Shown here: in pieces, positions 42,974-52,585 of the stretch
How positions within the stretch are numbered: the stretch's first letter is position 1
Layout of the letters: each line of letters starts with the position of its first letter
Assembly (NCBI GenBank): GCA_021734325.1
Contig: JAIPJF010000019.1
Span: forward strand, 1 to 64,000
Direction: 5' to 3'
DNA length: 64,000 bases
Source of the DNA: Fidelibacterota bacterium
Lineage (GTDB): Bacteria > Fidelibacterota > UBA8477 > JABMPR01
Made by a program: the position numbers and the translations under genes
Notes under the pieces: generated by a model
Seen by the model: the letters and a program-made list of their open reading frames with translations, nothing else
Told to the model about the DNA's origin: nothing
Database searches by the model: none

Positions 42974-44734
42974 ATGCTGAGGTCAGAGATACATGATTCA
43001 GTCGATAATTTGATCAACGCTATTAAGGATTGCGATATCATAGATATATTTTCGACGGTGCTGGACAATGAACGAGAGACCAACACACAAGCGGCTCTTC
43101 ATTCCTATAGTAAATTCCTAAAAATTACCCAGAAATATAATACTTTTGAAAATCAACTTTTGGAGATGTTTGACCTTGAGAAGCTAACTGATCCAAATTT
43201 TTGGGCCAGTATCCTGAAACGGGACGACCCTCAGATCTATGATGTAGTTAAGGAAATGTATACATCTACCCGCTTTCTGCTTGATCATCTGCCGAAAATG
43301 CTGGTATTGACTGGTAAGGATACAGACAAAGTATCGGCAGCAGTGGAAGAGGGCCAAAAGAATGGATTTCATTATGTAATATTGTCAGTAGTGGTGGCAG
43401 AAGAGGACGAGTTATCGTCTCCCCAACGCCTGATTCTCCTGTTTGAATCGATCAAGGGTCTCTATGAAGTCGCCGGTCGCAAAAAAAATCTCCCAGTCCA
43501 GAGTTTATCTGTTGCCAGTTGTGATTCAGGTGCGGACAAGAATTTTGATTTTCTGGGTTTATCGGAGATCATCGAGGATGTCCGGAAAATCATCCTGAGC
43601 GTCTGGGATGGCGTGGTCTATTATCGTGAGGATAAAACTGGCAGGCAACTTGATCTGATAACCAAATCCTTGGCTATTCTGGAGGAGATCAACAAGCTGG
43701 AGCAATCTGGCAAGTTTGAGAAGGAAGAAGCTGAGATCCTGAGACGATTGGCTGTCTCCTCGGTTAAGAAGTTTGCCCAGGCTGGTGTAACCATATCAGA
43801 AATGGAAGATGTTACCCGATTTGATCCCAGGGAACTGATGCGACCGGACCGAAAACTCCTCGTGGCCCCAGGTGAGGCTGAGCCACCCAAGGGACCGGAT
43901 TCGGGGATGGTTGTTGTAGAGGATGAGGAAGAAGAGGATGAATATTCTGAACCGGAATCCTTTGAAGCAGAACCAGAGGTCGAAGATCAAGTCGAAGAGC
44001 CAGAGCTGAGTGAGGAGGCAGTTGTTGATCCTGAGACAACTGATGACCTTGATCAGTTCATCAAAACCAATTCAGAAACTGAGTCAGATCCCTTTGCTGA
44101 AGTTTTTGCTGAAACAGTAGCCGAAGTGGCAGCAGAACCTGAATCGTCCACCGCAGAACCGACTGTGGAAGCTCCTGATGATGACTCGGAACCAGAATCA
44201 TTTACAGAACCTGCCATGGAGGAACCAGAAACAACAAGTGCTGTGGACGACTCATCTGAGCCCTTTGAAGACATCGAGACCTTTACTGAAAGGGAGGCGG
44301 CTGCAGCCCCGGAACAAGCTCCTGAACCCAATCCTTTTGATGATACAGCCGATATACCGGAAATTGAGATCGAAGCGGCGGCTCCTTTGGATGAGCTGAT
44401 CAAATCAAAGGCCTTCGCAGCTTCTGTGGAAGATGCGACTTCTGACTCTGAGCTTGAAGATGACCCCTTTGGCGTTAGCCCCGAAGATGGATTGCCTGTA
44501 CCTGAGCTTGAGACGGACCTTGACGATATTCCAGAGCATGTGATCGACCTTGATGACCTGCCAGGTGTCAAGACGGAAGCTGAAGCACCGGAAGAGGCGG
44601 GGCCAAAATCCAAGACCGAGGCTGCAGAAGAGGCTGATGCCAGCATGGATAATTATTTTGAACGCATTGCTGCTGGTTACCTGAAGATGAAGCAGAAACA
44701 GGAAGCGAAAAAAGATAAGGGGAGCCTCGAGTAG
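42974..44734 (+). CDS. Large unrecognised protein with acidic low-complexity C-terminal half
   Basis: I do not recognise a family. The 586-residue protein has an all-helical soluble N-terminal region (about 1-300: LINAIKDCDIIDIFSTVLDN, LLEMFDLEKLTDPNFWASIL). A DPREL segment follows, then about 250 residues very rich in Glu, Asp, Pro, Ser and Ala with repeated PE and EPE units. The last 30 residues are basic and helical (YFERIAAGYLKMKQKQEAKK). There is no signal peptide or membrane helix. AGAGGAAGG precedes the ATG. The layout resembles cytoplasmic scaffold or adaptor proteins. It stands alone between 222- and 347-bp gaps. Confidence 0.6.
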   Translation: MLRSEIHDSVDNLINAIKDCDIIDIFSTVLDNERETNTQAALHSYSKFLKITQKYNTFENQLLEMFDLEKLTDPNFWASILKRDDPQIYDVVKEMYTSTRFLLDHLPKMLVLTGKDTDKVSAAVEEGQKNGFHYVILSVVVAEEDELSSPQRLILLFESIKGLYEVAGRKKNLPVQSLSVASCDSGADKNFDFLGLSEIIEDVRKIILSVWDGVVYYREDKTGRQLDLITKSLAILEEINKLEQSGKFEKEEAEILRRLAVSSVKKFAQAGVTISEMEDVTRFDPRELMRPDRKLLVAPGEAEPPKGPDSGMVVVEDEEEEDEYSEPESFEAEPEVEDQVEEPELSEEAVVDPETTDDLDQFIKTNSETESDPFAEVFAETVAEVAAEPESSTAEPTVEAPDDDSEPESFTEPAMEEPETTSAVDDSSEPFEDIETFTEREAAAAPEQAPEPNPFDDTADIPEIEIEAAAPLDELIKSKAFAASVEDATSDSELEDDPFGVSPEDGLPVPELETDLDDIPEHVIDLDDLPGVKTEAEAPEEAGPKSKTEAAEEADASMDNYFERIAAGYLKMKQKQEAKKDKGSLE

Positions 44735-44920
44735 GCATCGGACCAATACTTTTAATTAGCCTGAATAAAAAAGATTGACTTGTAGCCAGATGTATATTGG
44801 TGGCTAACTGATAACCAACACGGCCTTCGAAAACGGTTTAAACGATTTTCAATTTAAAAGATATTTCTGATACGCCCGACTCCGGTCTTTGTCCTGACTT
44901 TGTGGTTAGGAAGAATTGAG

Positions 44921-44945
44921 ACCCTTCGACTCCGCTCAGGGTGAC
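44921..44945. repeat. CCTTCGACTCCGCTCAGGG-type interspersed repeat
   Basis: accct...agggt arms bound the sequence CTTCGACTCCGCTCAGGGTG. From memory the same word is found between genes in many unrelated bacterial genomes. It sits in the 347-bp gap before the GntR gene. Confidence 0.6.
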
Positions 44946-44970
44946 GAGGTGGGTTTCTCTTATTAAATTC

Positions 44971-45003
44971 CCTTTGCGCTCTCTGCGTGCTGTGCGGTAA
45001 AAA
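44971..45003. repeat. CCTTTGCGCTCTCTGCG-type interspersed repeat
   Basis: The stretch cctttgcgctctctgcgtg followed by ctgtgcggtaaaa resembles another short repeat family scattered through many bacterial genomes. Together with 44921-44945 it accounts for most of the gap; the rest is AT-rich and carries the promoter of the next operon. Confidence 0.45.
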
Positions 45004-45020
45004 TATTTCTTAAATAGTTC

Positions 45021-45063
45021 TTGCATTCTCTGTTGTATTGGTGTTATAGTAATGTAGAACACC
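45021..45063 (+). promoter_or_regulatory. Promoter and overlapping GntR operator candidate
   Basis: TTGCAT (45021-45026) and TATAGT (45045-45050) are 18 bp apart. An inverted repeat ggtgtt...aacacc (45040-45045 with 45058-45063) overlaps the -10 box, 18 bp before the start of the GntR gene. This placement fits autorepression. Confidence 0.6.
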
Positions 45064-45081
45064 AAAAGAGGTGAAAGAACT

Positions 45082-45450
45082 ATGAACTTTGATCAAAAAA
45101 CACCGATCTATCAACAACTGGCTGAGTCCATCCGCCAGGATATACTGAGCGGAGCTTTTAAAGAGGAGAATGCCATTCCCTCTGTTCGTCAGATCTCCGT
45201 TGAGTACGGTCTGAATCCACAAACCGTGTTGAATGCCACCCAATTATTAATTCAGGAGGGTCTCTTGGAAAAACGTAGAGGACTGGGTCTGTTCGTCCAA
45301 AAACAAGCCCGTAGACAGCTTAACCAAAGTGCCAGCGAACGCTTCAAGAATGAAACCATTCAGGCGCTGGTACAGGAAGCGCAAATGCTTTCCATATCCA
45401 GAAGTGACCTGATCGAACTCATTCAAAAGCAATATGGGGAGGAAGTCTGA
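45082..45450 (+). CDS. GntR-family repressor, YtrA subfamily
   Basis: The 122-residue protein is a short GntR regulator: winged helix at residues 1-70 (PIYQQLAESIRQDILSGAF, NAIPSVRQISVEYGLNPQTVLNATQLL, EGLLEKRRGLGLFV) and a short helical dimer tail. YtrA-type regulators usually repress an ABC transporter encoded directly downstream, as found here. AGAGGTG lies eight bases before the ATG. Its stop codon overlaps the start of the ATPase gene. Confidence 0.92.
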   Translation: MNFDQKTPIYQQLAESIRQDILSGAFKEENAIPSVRQISVEYGLNPQTVLNATQLLIQEGLLEKRRGLGLFVQKQARRQLNQSASERFKNETIQALVQEAQMLSISRSDLIELIQKQYGEEV

Positions 45451-46307
45451 TGTCAGGCCTGATCGAACTAAAAAATGTTTCAAAAAATTATGGTGATCTC
45501 AGGGCCCTGGATTCCATAAGTCTGGATATCCCAGCAGGGAAAATTGTCGGTCTCGTTGGTCCCAACGGCGCCGGAAAGACAACCCTGCTCAGAGCCCTAA
45601 CCGGTGAATTGGACTATCAGGGTGAAGCCAGGGTCCTCGGCCTTGAACCCAGAACAAAGCGGGCTCAGCTCATGCTCAAAACAGGCGTTATTCATGATAT
45701 AGCCGTTCTGCCTTCCTGGATGAAGGTGAAGGATCTGCTCACGTTTCTGGACGGAATTCATCCTGGTTTTGGGCGCGAAAAGGCTGAATCCTTTCTCGCG
45801 ACAACGACCATTCCCATGGGTAGCAGGATCAAAACATTGAGCAAGGGAATGAAAACACAGCTCCATCTCGCAGTCACGCTAGCCTGTGATACCAATTTGA
45901 TGATCCTGGATGAACCAACCCACGGTCTGGATATTCTGTTCAGGAAACAGCTCTATACCAGTGTCCTGGAGGATTATTTTGACGAACAGAAAACGCTGCT
46001 CATCTCCACCCATCAAATCGAAGAGGTGGAACACATCCTCAGTGATGTCATCTTCATCAACAAGGGTAAAATACTCCTGTATGCAAGTATTGAGGAGCTG
46101 GGGAAGCGCTTTGCCCAGCTTACCATCCCGGCAGATCAGGCAGATACACTGCGTAAGGAACTTAAACCGATCAGCGAATACGGGCTTCTGGGTCGAAAGG
46201 TCTTCCTGCTTGAGAATCCTGACACAAAAGCTCTGATGACAATCGGAGATGTGCAGACACCCTCTGTCGCCGATATTTTCGTTGCCCTCATGGGAGGTGA
46301 AGCATGA
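45450..46307 (+). CDS. ABC transporter ATP-binding protein (YtrB-like)
   Basis: The 285-residue ATPase has Walker A GPNGAGKTT, a signature LSKGMKTQLHLAVTLA in place of the common LSGGQ, Walker B LMILDEPTHGLD and His-loop STHQ. The C-terminal 70 residues form the extra domain typical of exporters with separate permeases. It overlaps the GntR gene (TGATG) and the permease gene (ATGA), so all three are translated together. The cargo is unknown; YtrA-type systems are often induced by cell-wall antibiotics. Confidence 0.92.
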   Translation: MSGLIELKNVSKNYGDLRALDSISLDIPAGKIVGLVGPNGAGKTTLLRALTGELDYQGEARVLGLEPRTKRAQLMLKTGVIHDIAVLPSWMKVKDLLTFLDGIHPGFGREKAESFLATTTIPMGSRIKTLSKGMKTQLHLAVTLACDTNLMILDEPTHGLDILFRKQLYTSVLEDYFDEQKTLLISTHQIEEVEHILSDVIFINKGKILLYASIEELGKRFAQLTIPADQADTLRKELKPISEYGLLGRKVFLLENPDTKALMTIGDVQTPSVADIFVALMGGEA

Positions 46308-47302
46308 AACCCTTAATGGTTTTACTGAAACGTGAATGGCTGGAATGGCAAAAAGTGGTCATCGGAACGATTCTGGTCGTTACTTTTCTCAATCTGCTTG
46401 CCCTGCTCTCTGTCGCAAGAGGGTCTTCGTGGTTCCATGATAAACTGGAACGTGAAGGTCATATCAATATGCAGGATATTCAGATAAATGATGGAGATGC
46501 ATTTGATCTCGACATTCGCATGCATGGAGATGATGTGGAATTTTACCTCGAGGGTGAAGACGCTGATAATGATATCAATGTTGCCCTCGATAAGGCGAGC
46601 AGACCATTGGCTTTTGGCCTGCGTTTTGGAATGCAGGGCATTTTCCTTTTTGTGCTTTTTCTGAGCCTGTTCTATTTCTCCGATGCGATCTATAAAGAGC
46701 GGGCTGATAACAGCACACTTTTTTATCGTAGTCTGCCAATCAGTGATCACTATTTACTGGGCTCCAAGATAGGTGCTGGTTTGATAGGCGTGATCGGACT
46801 TACCCTGTTTTTGTCCCTTGAATATTTGCTCTTCCTCAGAATCGCTGTCCTGGTTTGGGGCGCTCCCCTCAATACAATGGCGGCAGCTGTGTTCAGCCGT
46901 ATTTCCTATGTGAGTTTATTATGGGATTGGTTTTCCTATCTGATCTATGCAGCCATTCGTATGGCACCGTTGGCTCTGTTCCTCATGCTGGTCGGTACTT
47001 ATGTAAAGGGAAGACCACTTCTGATTGGCATCGGAGGCCCTATTCTGCTCTCCATCAGCTGGGCCATCATTTTCAAAAGTGGAGCTCTATTTGTCACCAT
47101 AGGAAAATTCTTCTGGGGTTTTAATCTGGCATTGATCGAGCAATGGGGAATAAAAGATCACGGATTGAACGGAGATGCACTCCAGTATGGTAATCCATGG
47201 GACTACATATTCAATCTGGACACCCTCTTAGCAATCGTGGTATCAGCTTTGCTTTATTACGCCCTATGGCAGGTATACAGAAAAAACATCCCGACAGGAT
47301 AA
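46304..47302 (+). CDS. ABC transporter permease with large extracytoplasmic acidic loop
   Basis: The 332-residue protein has about six transmembrane helices, the first at 18-38. Between helices 1 and 2 there is an Asp/Glu-rich loop (about 45-100, INDGDAFDLDIRMHGDDVEFYLEGEDADND) predicted to be periplasmic. The later KERADNSTLFYRSLPISD segment is typical of ABC-2-type permeases. It pairs with the ATPase encoded just before it. Negative charges in the loop could bind a cation or a basic peptide; this is inference. Confidence 0.8.
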   Translation: MKPLMVLLKREWLEWQKVVIGTILVVTFLNLLALLSVARGSSWFHDKLEREGHINMQDIQINDGDAFDLDIRMHGDDVEFYLEGEDADNDINVALDKASRPLAFGLRFGMQGIFLFVLFLSLFYFSDAIYKERADNSTLFYRSLPISDHYLLGSKIGAGLIGVIGLTLFLSLEYLLFLRIAVLVWGAPLNTMAAAVFSRISYVSLLWDWFSYLIYAAIRMAPLALFLMLVGTYVKGRPLLIGIGGPILLSISWAIIFKSGALFVTIGKFFWGFNLALIEQWGIKDHGLNGDALQYGNPWDYIFNLDTLLAIVVSALLYYALWQVYRKNIPTG

Positions 47303-47332
47303 ACTGTAAAATTACTTAAGAAGGATAGATTT

Positions 47333-48157
47333 ATGAAAACGAGAACTGTATTGATTGCTGCTGTTATTTTAGGTGTGTTCACCTATAGTCTGCCCCTTTA
47401 TGCAGACAATAACAGTGAATATCATCTATTCGAAAAAACAGTCGTGGAGATTCCTGTAATAGGAAAAATTACTGCGCTCACAACCAGCTATCTCGCAGGA
47501 TGCAAGCTCAAGGAAAATACAACCATCAAAATGCATAATGCCCTGCTCAAAGCGATGGCAGATTCTGATGGGCGTAAAGATGAAATGGTACTCTCAGATC
47601 TTTGTGAAAAAATGCAATGGACATACAATGAGGGAGAGGGGAGTTATCGAGGTGTTTCATTTGATGATCTCAGACAAAGAGATGAGAAACTTGTTGAAGA
47701 GGATGATGTTCAGATTGATATGGAGTCAGATCAAAATGATATAGATAAATTACCCAAAATGACGCATAAAATTCTTCCCGGCAAAAAAAATATCAACGGA
47801 TTTCAAGCCCGGGAAGTCGTTACCCAGGTATTTCCGGAGAAAATGGAAAGACCAATCATCATTAAGGAGTATTACACAACAGATGCCAAAGCCCTCACCA
47901 AAATCGCCAAGGCTCGTGAAGTATTAGCAGAGGAACTTGGATATGGGGAGGACCACACTGAAGGTGTGCCAGACCTCATCAAACTGGCTTATGAGCAGAT
48001 TCGAAAGGATCAGGAATGGGAGCGACCGGAAGGTGAAGTGATCCGTTTCGTAATAAAAATGATGGACGCTGACAACGATCCCCTCTTCGTCACGAATTAT
48101 GATGTGATGAAGGCAGAGGTGATCGATTATCAGGCGGATCATTTTTCGTTAAAGTGA
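47333..48157 (+). CDS. Exported protein of unknown function in the GntR-ABC operon
   Basis: The 274-residue protein has a signal peptide (MKTRTVLIAAVILGVFTYSL, cleavage near LYAD) and a soluble mature part rich in Glu, Lys and Asp. The segment ILPGKKNINGFQAREVVTQVF recalls DUF4412-type periplasmic proteins, but the match is weak. It begins 30 bp after the permease with AAGAAGGA as ribosome-binding site. It may be a periplasmic partner or target of the transporter. Confidence 0.55.
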   Translation: MKTRTVLIAAVILGVFTYSLPLYADNNSEYHLFEKTVVEIPVIGKITALTTSYLAGCKLKENTTIKMHNALLKAMADSDGRKDEMVLSDLCEKMQWTYNEGEGSYRGVSFDDLRQRDEKLVEEDDVQIDMESDQNDIDKLPKMTHKILPGKKNINGFQAREVVTQVFPEKMERPIIIKEYYTTDAKALTKIAKAREVLAEELGYGEDHTEGVPDLIKLAYEQIRKDQEWERPEGEVIRFVIKMMDADNDPLFVTNYDVMKAEVIDYQADHFSLK

Positions 48158-48320
48158 GTAGGATTATCAATGAGTTTTTTGCTAAAGAAGTTACAGGGAT
48201 AGAGTAAACACATGGCACATTGCTTGCCTTAAATAAAGAGATCGTGGTGATTGGGATCGGTTCACCGTGATTATTAATAATGACACTTATTTCGATCCTA
48301 AAATGAAGAGGGACACTTCA

Positions 48321-49115
48321 ATGGAAAAATCATCATTTTTACAAAGATTTGTCGATCTGTTCTTTACTCCGAGCAAAGCCTTTGACGATCTGCTTGAAGG
48401 AGTCTCCTATAGAGATTGGCTCTATCCACTGATCGTTGTCACTTTGGGAATCATTATTTTACCACTTTTTTTTAGAGATGTGAGCTTCTATGAGGCTGAA
48501 CAGCGTCTGGTGAGGACTGAAAGATCAATTGCGAGCAATCAGGATATCCCGGAGGAAAGCAGAGCTAGAATCGAAGAACGTATGGCAGATACACGTGAGA
48601 AAATCAGTGATTCAAAAGAACACCCCTTTGCGCTGCGCAACATGTGGGGATATTTACTCATTCCGGTCATGCTGTTTATTATGACAGCATTCTTCTCTGC
48701 CATTCTACTCCTGATTGGCAATTTTGGCATGGGGGGTAAGGTCAAATTCTTTCAGGTCTTCACCATGGTCATGATGACATATCTGATCAGTGGCAATGGC
48801 TTTTTTATGAACATGATCCCAGGCGTTGGAACGCTTGAGCTTATCATAAAAACACCCCTTATCGTTATTAAGGAGTCCACTGACCTGCTCTTTAGTCCCG
48901 GCTTGATCTTTGAAGAATTAGACACATTTATTAAACAACTCCTGAATCAACTAGACATTATTCGTCTTTGGGGAGTGGTTGTGATGGGATTTGGCTTTGC
49001 CAGACTCTATAACAGGTCTTCCCTGGCGGGCATGATTGCCGTTGGCATTCCATGGCTGGTCCTGATCTCCATCGGGGCAGCATTGATGAAAGCAAACAGT
49101 CTGGTTTCCGGTTGA
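48321..49115 (+). CDS. Yip1-domain membrane protein
   Basis: The 264-residue protein opens MEKSSFLQRFVDLFFTPSKAFDDLLEGVSYRDWLYPL, the typical start of bacterial Yip1 proteins. Helices lie at about 38-57, 110-140, 145-170 and 215-260. A charged helical loop (EAEQRLVRTERSIASNQ) lies between helices 1 and 2. The ATG at 48321 is preferred over 48303 and 48267. Family members have no clear enzymatic role. It lies 43 bp before the TolC-like gene and is probably part of the efflux operon. Confidence 0.75.
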   Translation: MEKSSFLQRFVDLFFTPSKAFDDLLEGVSYRDWLYPLIVVTLGIIILPLFFRDVSFYEAEQRLVRTERSIASNQDIPEESRARIEERMADTREKISDSKEHPFALRNMWGYLLIPVMLFIMTAFFSAILLLIGNFGMGGKVKFFQVFTMVMMTYLISGNGFFMNMIPGVGTLELIIKTPLIVIKESTDLLFSPGLIFEELDTFIKQLLNQLDIIRLWGVVVMGFGFARLYNRSSLAGMIAVGIPWLVLISIGAALMKANSLVSG

Positions 49116-49158
49116 TCATGAATTTCAACTCATTAATAGACTTACGATAGGAAAATCC

Positions 49159-50523
49159 ATGCAATACAGATTATCAAATGTTCTGTTACTTTTTGTCCTC
49201 ATTTTGCCAGGAATGGCATGGGCGCAGTCAAGCCAGGCTCTCTCTCTCGAGGATTGTATCAATCTAGGGCTCAAACACAATCAGACCCTGATCGTCAACC
49301 GTTTTGAAACAGATCGGAGTACTTCACAAGCGAAAAGTAATATTTCTCTTGTCTTACCTCAAGTAGGTTTTTCTTTGGGCGCCGGGAACACGGGAGAGCA
49401 TTCAGAGGGCATCGGTTTTGGGATAGATACCCTATATACGACTTCTGGACAAGGTGCTATAACTTATATATCACCCTATTTAAATGGAGAATATGGTGAT
49501 TTAGTCTGGAAAGATTCTTACTCGATGTCCTTGAAGGTAAGTCAAAATATTTGGGACGGTGGTCGCTGGTGGAACACTCTTAAATCGGCGAGAATCGCCC
49601 AGGATGCAGCTGATATTCAGCTTTCACTTTATGAACTGAATACTATCTATCAAGTAAAGGTTGCGTTCTACAATTATTTATCAACATTGAAACTTCTGGA
49701 TGTCTATCAGGATAATCTCAATACGAGCAAATACCAGCACCAGCTGACTTTGGAGCGCTTTCGACTAGGTGCCGCTTCTCAAAACGATACTTTAAGAACT
49801 CGAGTAAATATTGAACAATCTCGGTTACAAATTATTGATGGTGAAACCGACCTCCAGGCTAAAACTCGTGACCTAAATGTCATGTTAGGTCGCGACTGGG
49901 ATACACCTCTAACCCTTGAAGTCCCGGTGTGGGAAGCGGTTGAAGTTCCTGACTCAAAAAAAATATTAGCTGAAGTTTTATCTGTTAATCCGCAGCTAAG
50001 ATTCCTAGACCTTAAAAAAGCAGTCTCAGAGTATGATGTGAAAATTGCCAAATCAGACTACATCCCATCAATAGGGTTGAGCGCATCCTATAGCAATTTA
50101 ACAAAAGATGTAGGTGATGTCTTTGATTCAAATACCGCGTCCTTGTCGACGGGAGTGAATCTAAGCTGGAAATTATTCAACGGCACTCTAACAAAGCGTA
50201 GTGTTGAGCAAAGTAAGATCAGTGTCAAAATCGCAGAAGAGAATTATGCTCTTGCCGAACGCAATCTACGGAAGGATTTGGCACAGGCGATTGATCAAAT
50301 GTCATCTTTGAAGGAATCGGTTGATATTTCGCAATTGATTTTGAGTGCTTCTGAACAGGATCTGTTACTTGCACAGGAGCAATATAAAATCGGCTCACTT
50401 TCCATCCTGGATGTTCTTCGAATTACGGCCAGTTACGAAGATGCAAAATCGAGCCTGATAAGAGCCCAATACAAATTGAAAGCTGCAGAAGCTGGTCTTC
50501 ATCAGCTCATGGGAAAACGCTAA
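49159..50523 (+). CDS. TolC-family outer-membrane efflux protein
   Basis: The 454-residue protein has a signal peptide ending at AWAQ, the LSLEDCINLGLKHNQTL opening and two OEP repeats of long helices plus barrel strands. LRTRVNIEQSRLQIIDGETDLQAKTRDLNVMLGR and YKIGSLSILDVLRI close each half. It forms the outer-membrane channel for the adjacent MacA/MacB-like pump; the adaptor gene starts 10 bp downstream. Confidence 0.92.
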   Translation: MQYRLSNVLLLFVLILPGMAWAQSSQALSLEDCINLGLKHNQTLIVNRFETDRSTSQAKSNISLVLPQVGFSLGAGNTGEHSEGIGFGIDTLYTTSGQGAITYISPYLNGEYGDLVWKDSYSMSLKVSQNIWDGGRWWNTLKSARIAQDAADIQLSLYELNTIYQVKVAFYNYLSTLKLLDVYQDNLNTSKYQHQLTLERFRLGAASQNDTLRTRVNIEQSRLQIIDGETDLQAKTRDLNVMLGRDWDTPLTLEVPVWEAVEVPDSKKILAEVLSVNPQLRFLDLKKAVSEYDVKIAKSDYIPSIGLSASYSNLTKDVGDVFDSNTASLSTGVNLSWKLFNGTLTKRSVEQSKISVKIAEENYALAERNLRKDLAQAIDQMSSLKESVDISQLILSASEQDLLLAQEQYKIGSLSILDVLRITASYEDAKSSLIRAQYKLKAAEAGLHQLMGKR

Positions 50524-50532
50524 GAGGAAATC

Positions 50533-51777
50533 ATGTCCAAAAAGAAAATTATCATCATTGTTATTGCTGTTGTTCTCATTGGGATCATTGCATTTTTCGC
50601 AGTTAACAAGGAAAAAGGGAATAGCAAAGACGTTCAATCTGCCAAAGTTGAGCGGGGGGTGGTTGTCCATAAAGTCGCTGCTTCGGGTAGAATCCAGCCC
50701 GTTGTTGAGGTGAACGTTAGTGCCGATGTTGCCGGACGAGTTACTCGAATGGCTGTAAAAGAAGGTGATTGGGTCAGACAAGGTCAGTTCCTGGCACAAT
50801 TGGACGCGACTCGTTATAGTGCCGATGTAGAAAGAGCCAAGGAGGTGTTGGAATCAGCAAAAGCCTCCCTTTCTTTGGCAGAACTGGAAAAGAACCAGCA
50901 GTATGAGCTAGTACAAAAAAAATTGGTCAGCGAACTCGTTTATCAGGGAGCCTTGGTACGGTATCAACAAGCATTATCCTCAATGAAGCAGGCGCAGGCT
51001 GCTCTCACCCAATCTGAGGACAATTATAATAAGACCAAAATGTTTGCTCCCATGTCTGGAACAGTCACCCGTGTGAATAAAGAGGTCGGGGAAATGGCCC
51101 TGGGGTCAGCCTTCAGTCAGGATGTCATCATGGTGATTGCCGATCTGAACGATATGGAAGTCCTGGTCAATGTGAATGAGAATGATGTTGTGGATGTGGC
51201 TTTGGGAGATACGTCTGAGATCGAGATCGATGCTCTCCAGGATACCCTTTTTATGGGAATCGTGACCGAAATCGCCCACAGTGCACAGAACAGCAATATG
51301 GGAAGCCTGGATCAGGTAACCAATTTTGAAGTAAAGATCCGCCTCCTTGATCCACCCGTGGAAATCAGACCTGGCATGTCTGCCGCTGTCGATATACGCA
51401 CAGATGTCCAGAGAGATGTTCTGTATGTTCCCATTCAAAGTGTAACCATGAGAAAACCAAAACAGCTGAATGAAAAGCAGGATTCCGAATTAAGCCTTGC
51501 TGACAGCACCGCTAACAAGGAAGAAGAAGATCTTGAGCCTGTCGAAGTTGTATTTGTCATCATTGACGGGGAAAAGGGTAAGGATAAAATAGTAGTCCAG
51601 CGTGAAGTTGAGACAGGCATTATTGGCGATCGTGAATTCGAAATCCTCTCCGGATTGGAATTGGATGACGAGATTGTGACAGGCCCCTACAAGGAAATAA
51701 GTCGTGGCCTGAATGATGGGGATAATGTGAAGGTCACCAAGCGCAAGAAATTTAATGCCGCAGGTCAGAACGAATAA
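50533..51777 (+). CDS. Periplasmic adaptor (HlyD/MacA family)
   Basis: The 414-residue adaptor has an N-terminal membrane anchor (IIIIVIAVVLIGIIAFFAV). A lipoyl half-domain follows (GRIQPVVEVNVSADVAGRVTRMAVKEGDWVRQGQFLAQLD), then a coiled-coil hairpin (about 95-155), the second lipoyl half (MFAPMSGTVTRVNKEVGEMA) and a beta-barrel and membrane-proximal domain. It bridges the inner-membrane ABC exporter and the TolC-like protein. A Lys/Glu-rich insertion near 300-330 (EKQDSELSLADSTANKEEE) is longer than usual. Confidence 0.92.
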   Translation: MSKKKIIIIVIAVVLIGIIAFFAVNKEKGNSKDVQSAKVERGVVVHKVAASGRIQPVVEVNVSADVAGRVTRMAVKEGDWVRQGQFLAQLDATRYSADVERAKEVLESAKASLSLAELEKNQQYELVQKKLVSELVYQGALVRYQQALSSMKQAQAALTQSEDNYNKTKMFAPMSGTVTRVNKEVGEMALGSAFSQDVIMVIADLNDMEVLVNVNENDVVDVALGDTSEIEIDALQDTLFMGIVTEIAHSAQNSNMGSLDQVTNFEVKIRLLDPPVEIRPGMSAAVDIRTDVQRDVLYVPIQSVTMRKPKQLNEKQDSELSLADSTANKEEEDLEPVEVVFVIIDGEKGKDKIVVQREVETGIIGDREFEILSGLELDDEIVTGPYKEISRGLNDGDNVKVTKRKKFNAAGQNE

Positions 51778-51870
51778 ACAGAATTACCGGAAATAGTCCG
51801 GAGCAATAATAGTCAGAACGAGTGGGATAAAGGAATTAGAATCCCTAAATCAGAAGAGACGGAAACCATT

Positions 51871-52575
51871 ATGCCCCTTATCCAAGTCACCGACCTTTAT
51901 AAAATATATAAAATGGGAAACGCCGAAGTACGTGCCCTGAATGGCGTCTCAATTTCCATTGAGCAGAATGAATATGTCTCCATCATGGGCCCTTCAGGAT
52001 CAGGGAAATCAACCCTGATGAATTTATTGGGCTGCCTGGACACCCCAACGAGTGGTGATTTTTTTATGGACGGAATAAATGTCGCCTCAATGACTGATGA
52101 TGAATTGGCCCATATCCGAAATAAAAAGATCGGCTTTGTCTTTCAGACCTTTAATCTGCTCCCTAAATCCACCAGCCTGAGAAACGTGGAATTACCCCTG
52201 ATATATAATGGTGAGATCAAGGCCGCTGACAGGAAAGCGATGGCAATGAATGCCCTGGAACGGGTTAGCCTGGGGGACAGAGTTAATCACAAGCCCAATG
52301 AATTGTCTGGTGGTCAGCGTCAACGGGTTGCTGTTGCCCGTGCCCTGGTCAATAATCCGGCAATTATCCTTGCAGACGAGCCTACAGGAAACCTTGATTC
52401 AAAAACCGGGGAAGAGATCATGGCTCTTTTTGATGCCCTTCATGAGCAAGGGAATACAATTATCCTCGTAACCCATGAAGAACACATCGCAGTGCATGCA
52501 CAGCGAGTTGTCAGGCTTTTGGATGGAAAGATTGCCGTAGACGAACCAACACGCAGAAAAAAACAAAATAAATGA
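51871..52575 (+). CDS. MacB/LolD-type ABC ATPase
   Basis: The 234-residue ATPase has Walker [11 protein letters not shown]-loop [11 protein letters not shown], signature [15 protein letters not shown], Walker [13 protein letters not shown] and VTHEEH. It belongs to the MacB/LolD/FtsE group, whose ATPases partner with FtsX-type permeases. In this operon the two permeases lie downstream but are separated from the ATPase by a 625-bp segment holding the GxxExxY gene. Confidence 0.93.
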   Translation: MPLIQVTDLYKIYKMGNAEVRALNGVSISIEQNEYVSIMGPSGSGKSTLMNLLGCLDTPTSGDFFMDGINVASMTDDELAHIRNKKIGFVFQTFNLLPKSTSLRNVELPLIYNGEIKAADRKAMAMNALERVSLGDRVNHKPNELSGGQRQRVAVARALVNNPAIILADEPTGNLDSKTGEEIMALFDALHEQGNTIILVTHEEHIAVHAQRVVRLLDGKIAVDEPTRRKKQNK

Positions 52576-52585
52576 ATTATGTGAG

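Noticed and set aside
44053-44646. 197-codon Ser-rich minus-strand frame
   Set aside because: It mirrors the Glu/Asp/Ala-rich tail of the protein at 42974; such repetitive codons leave the antisense frame open by composition.
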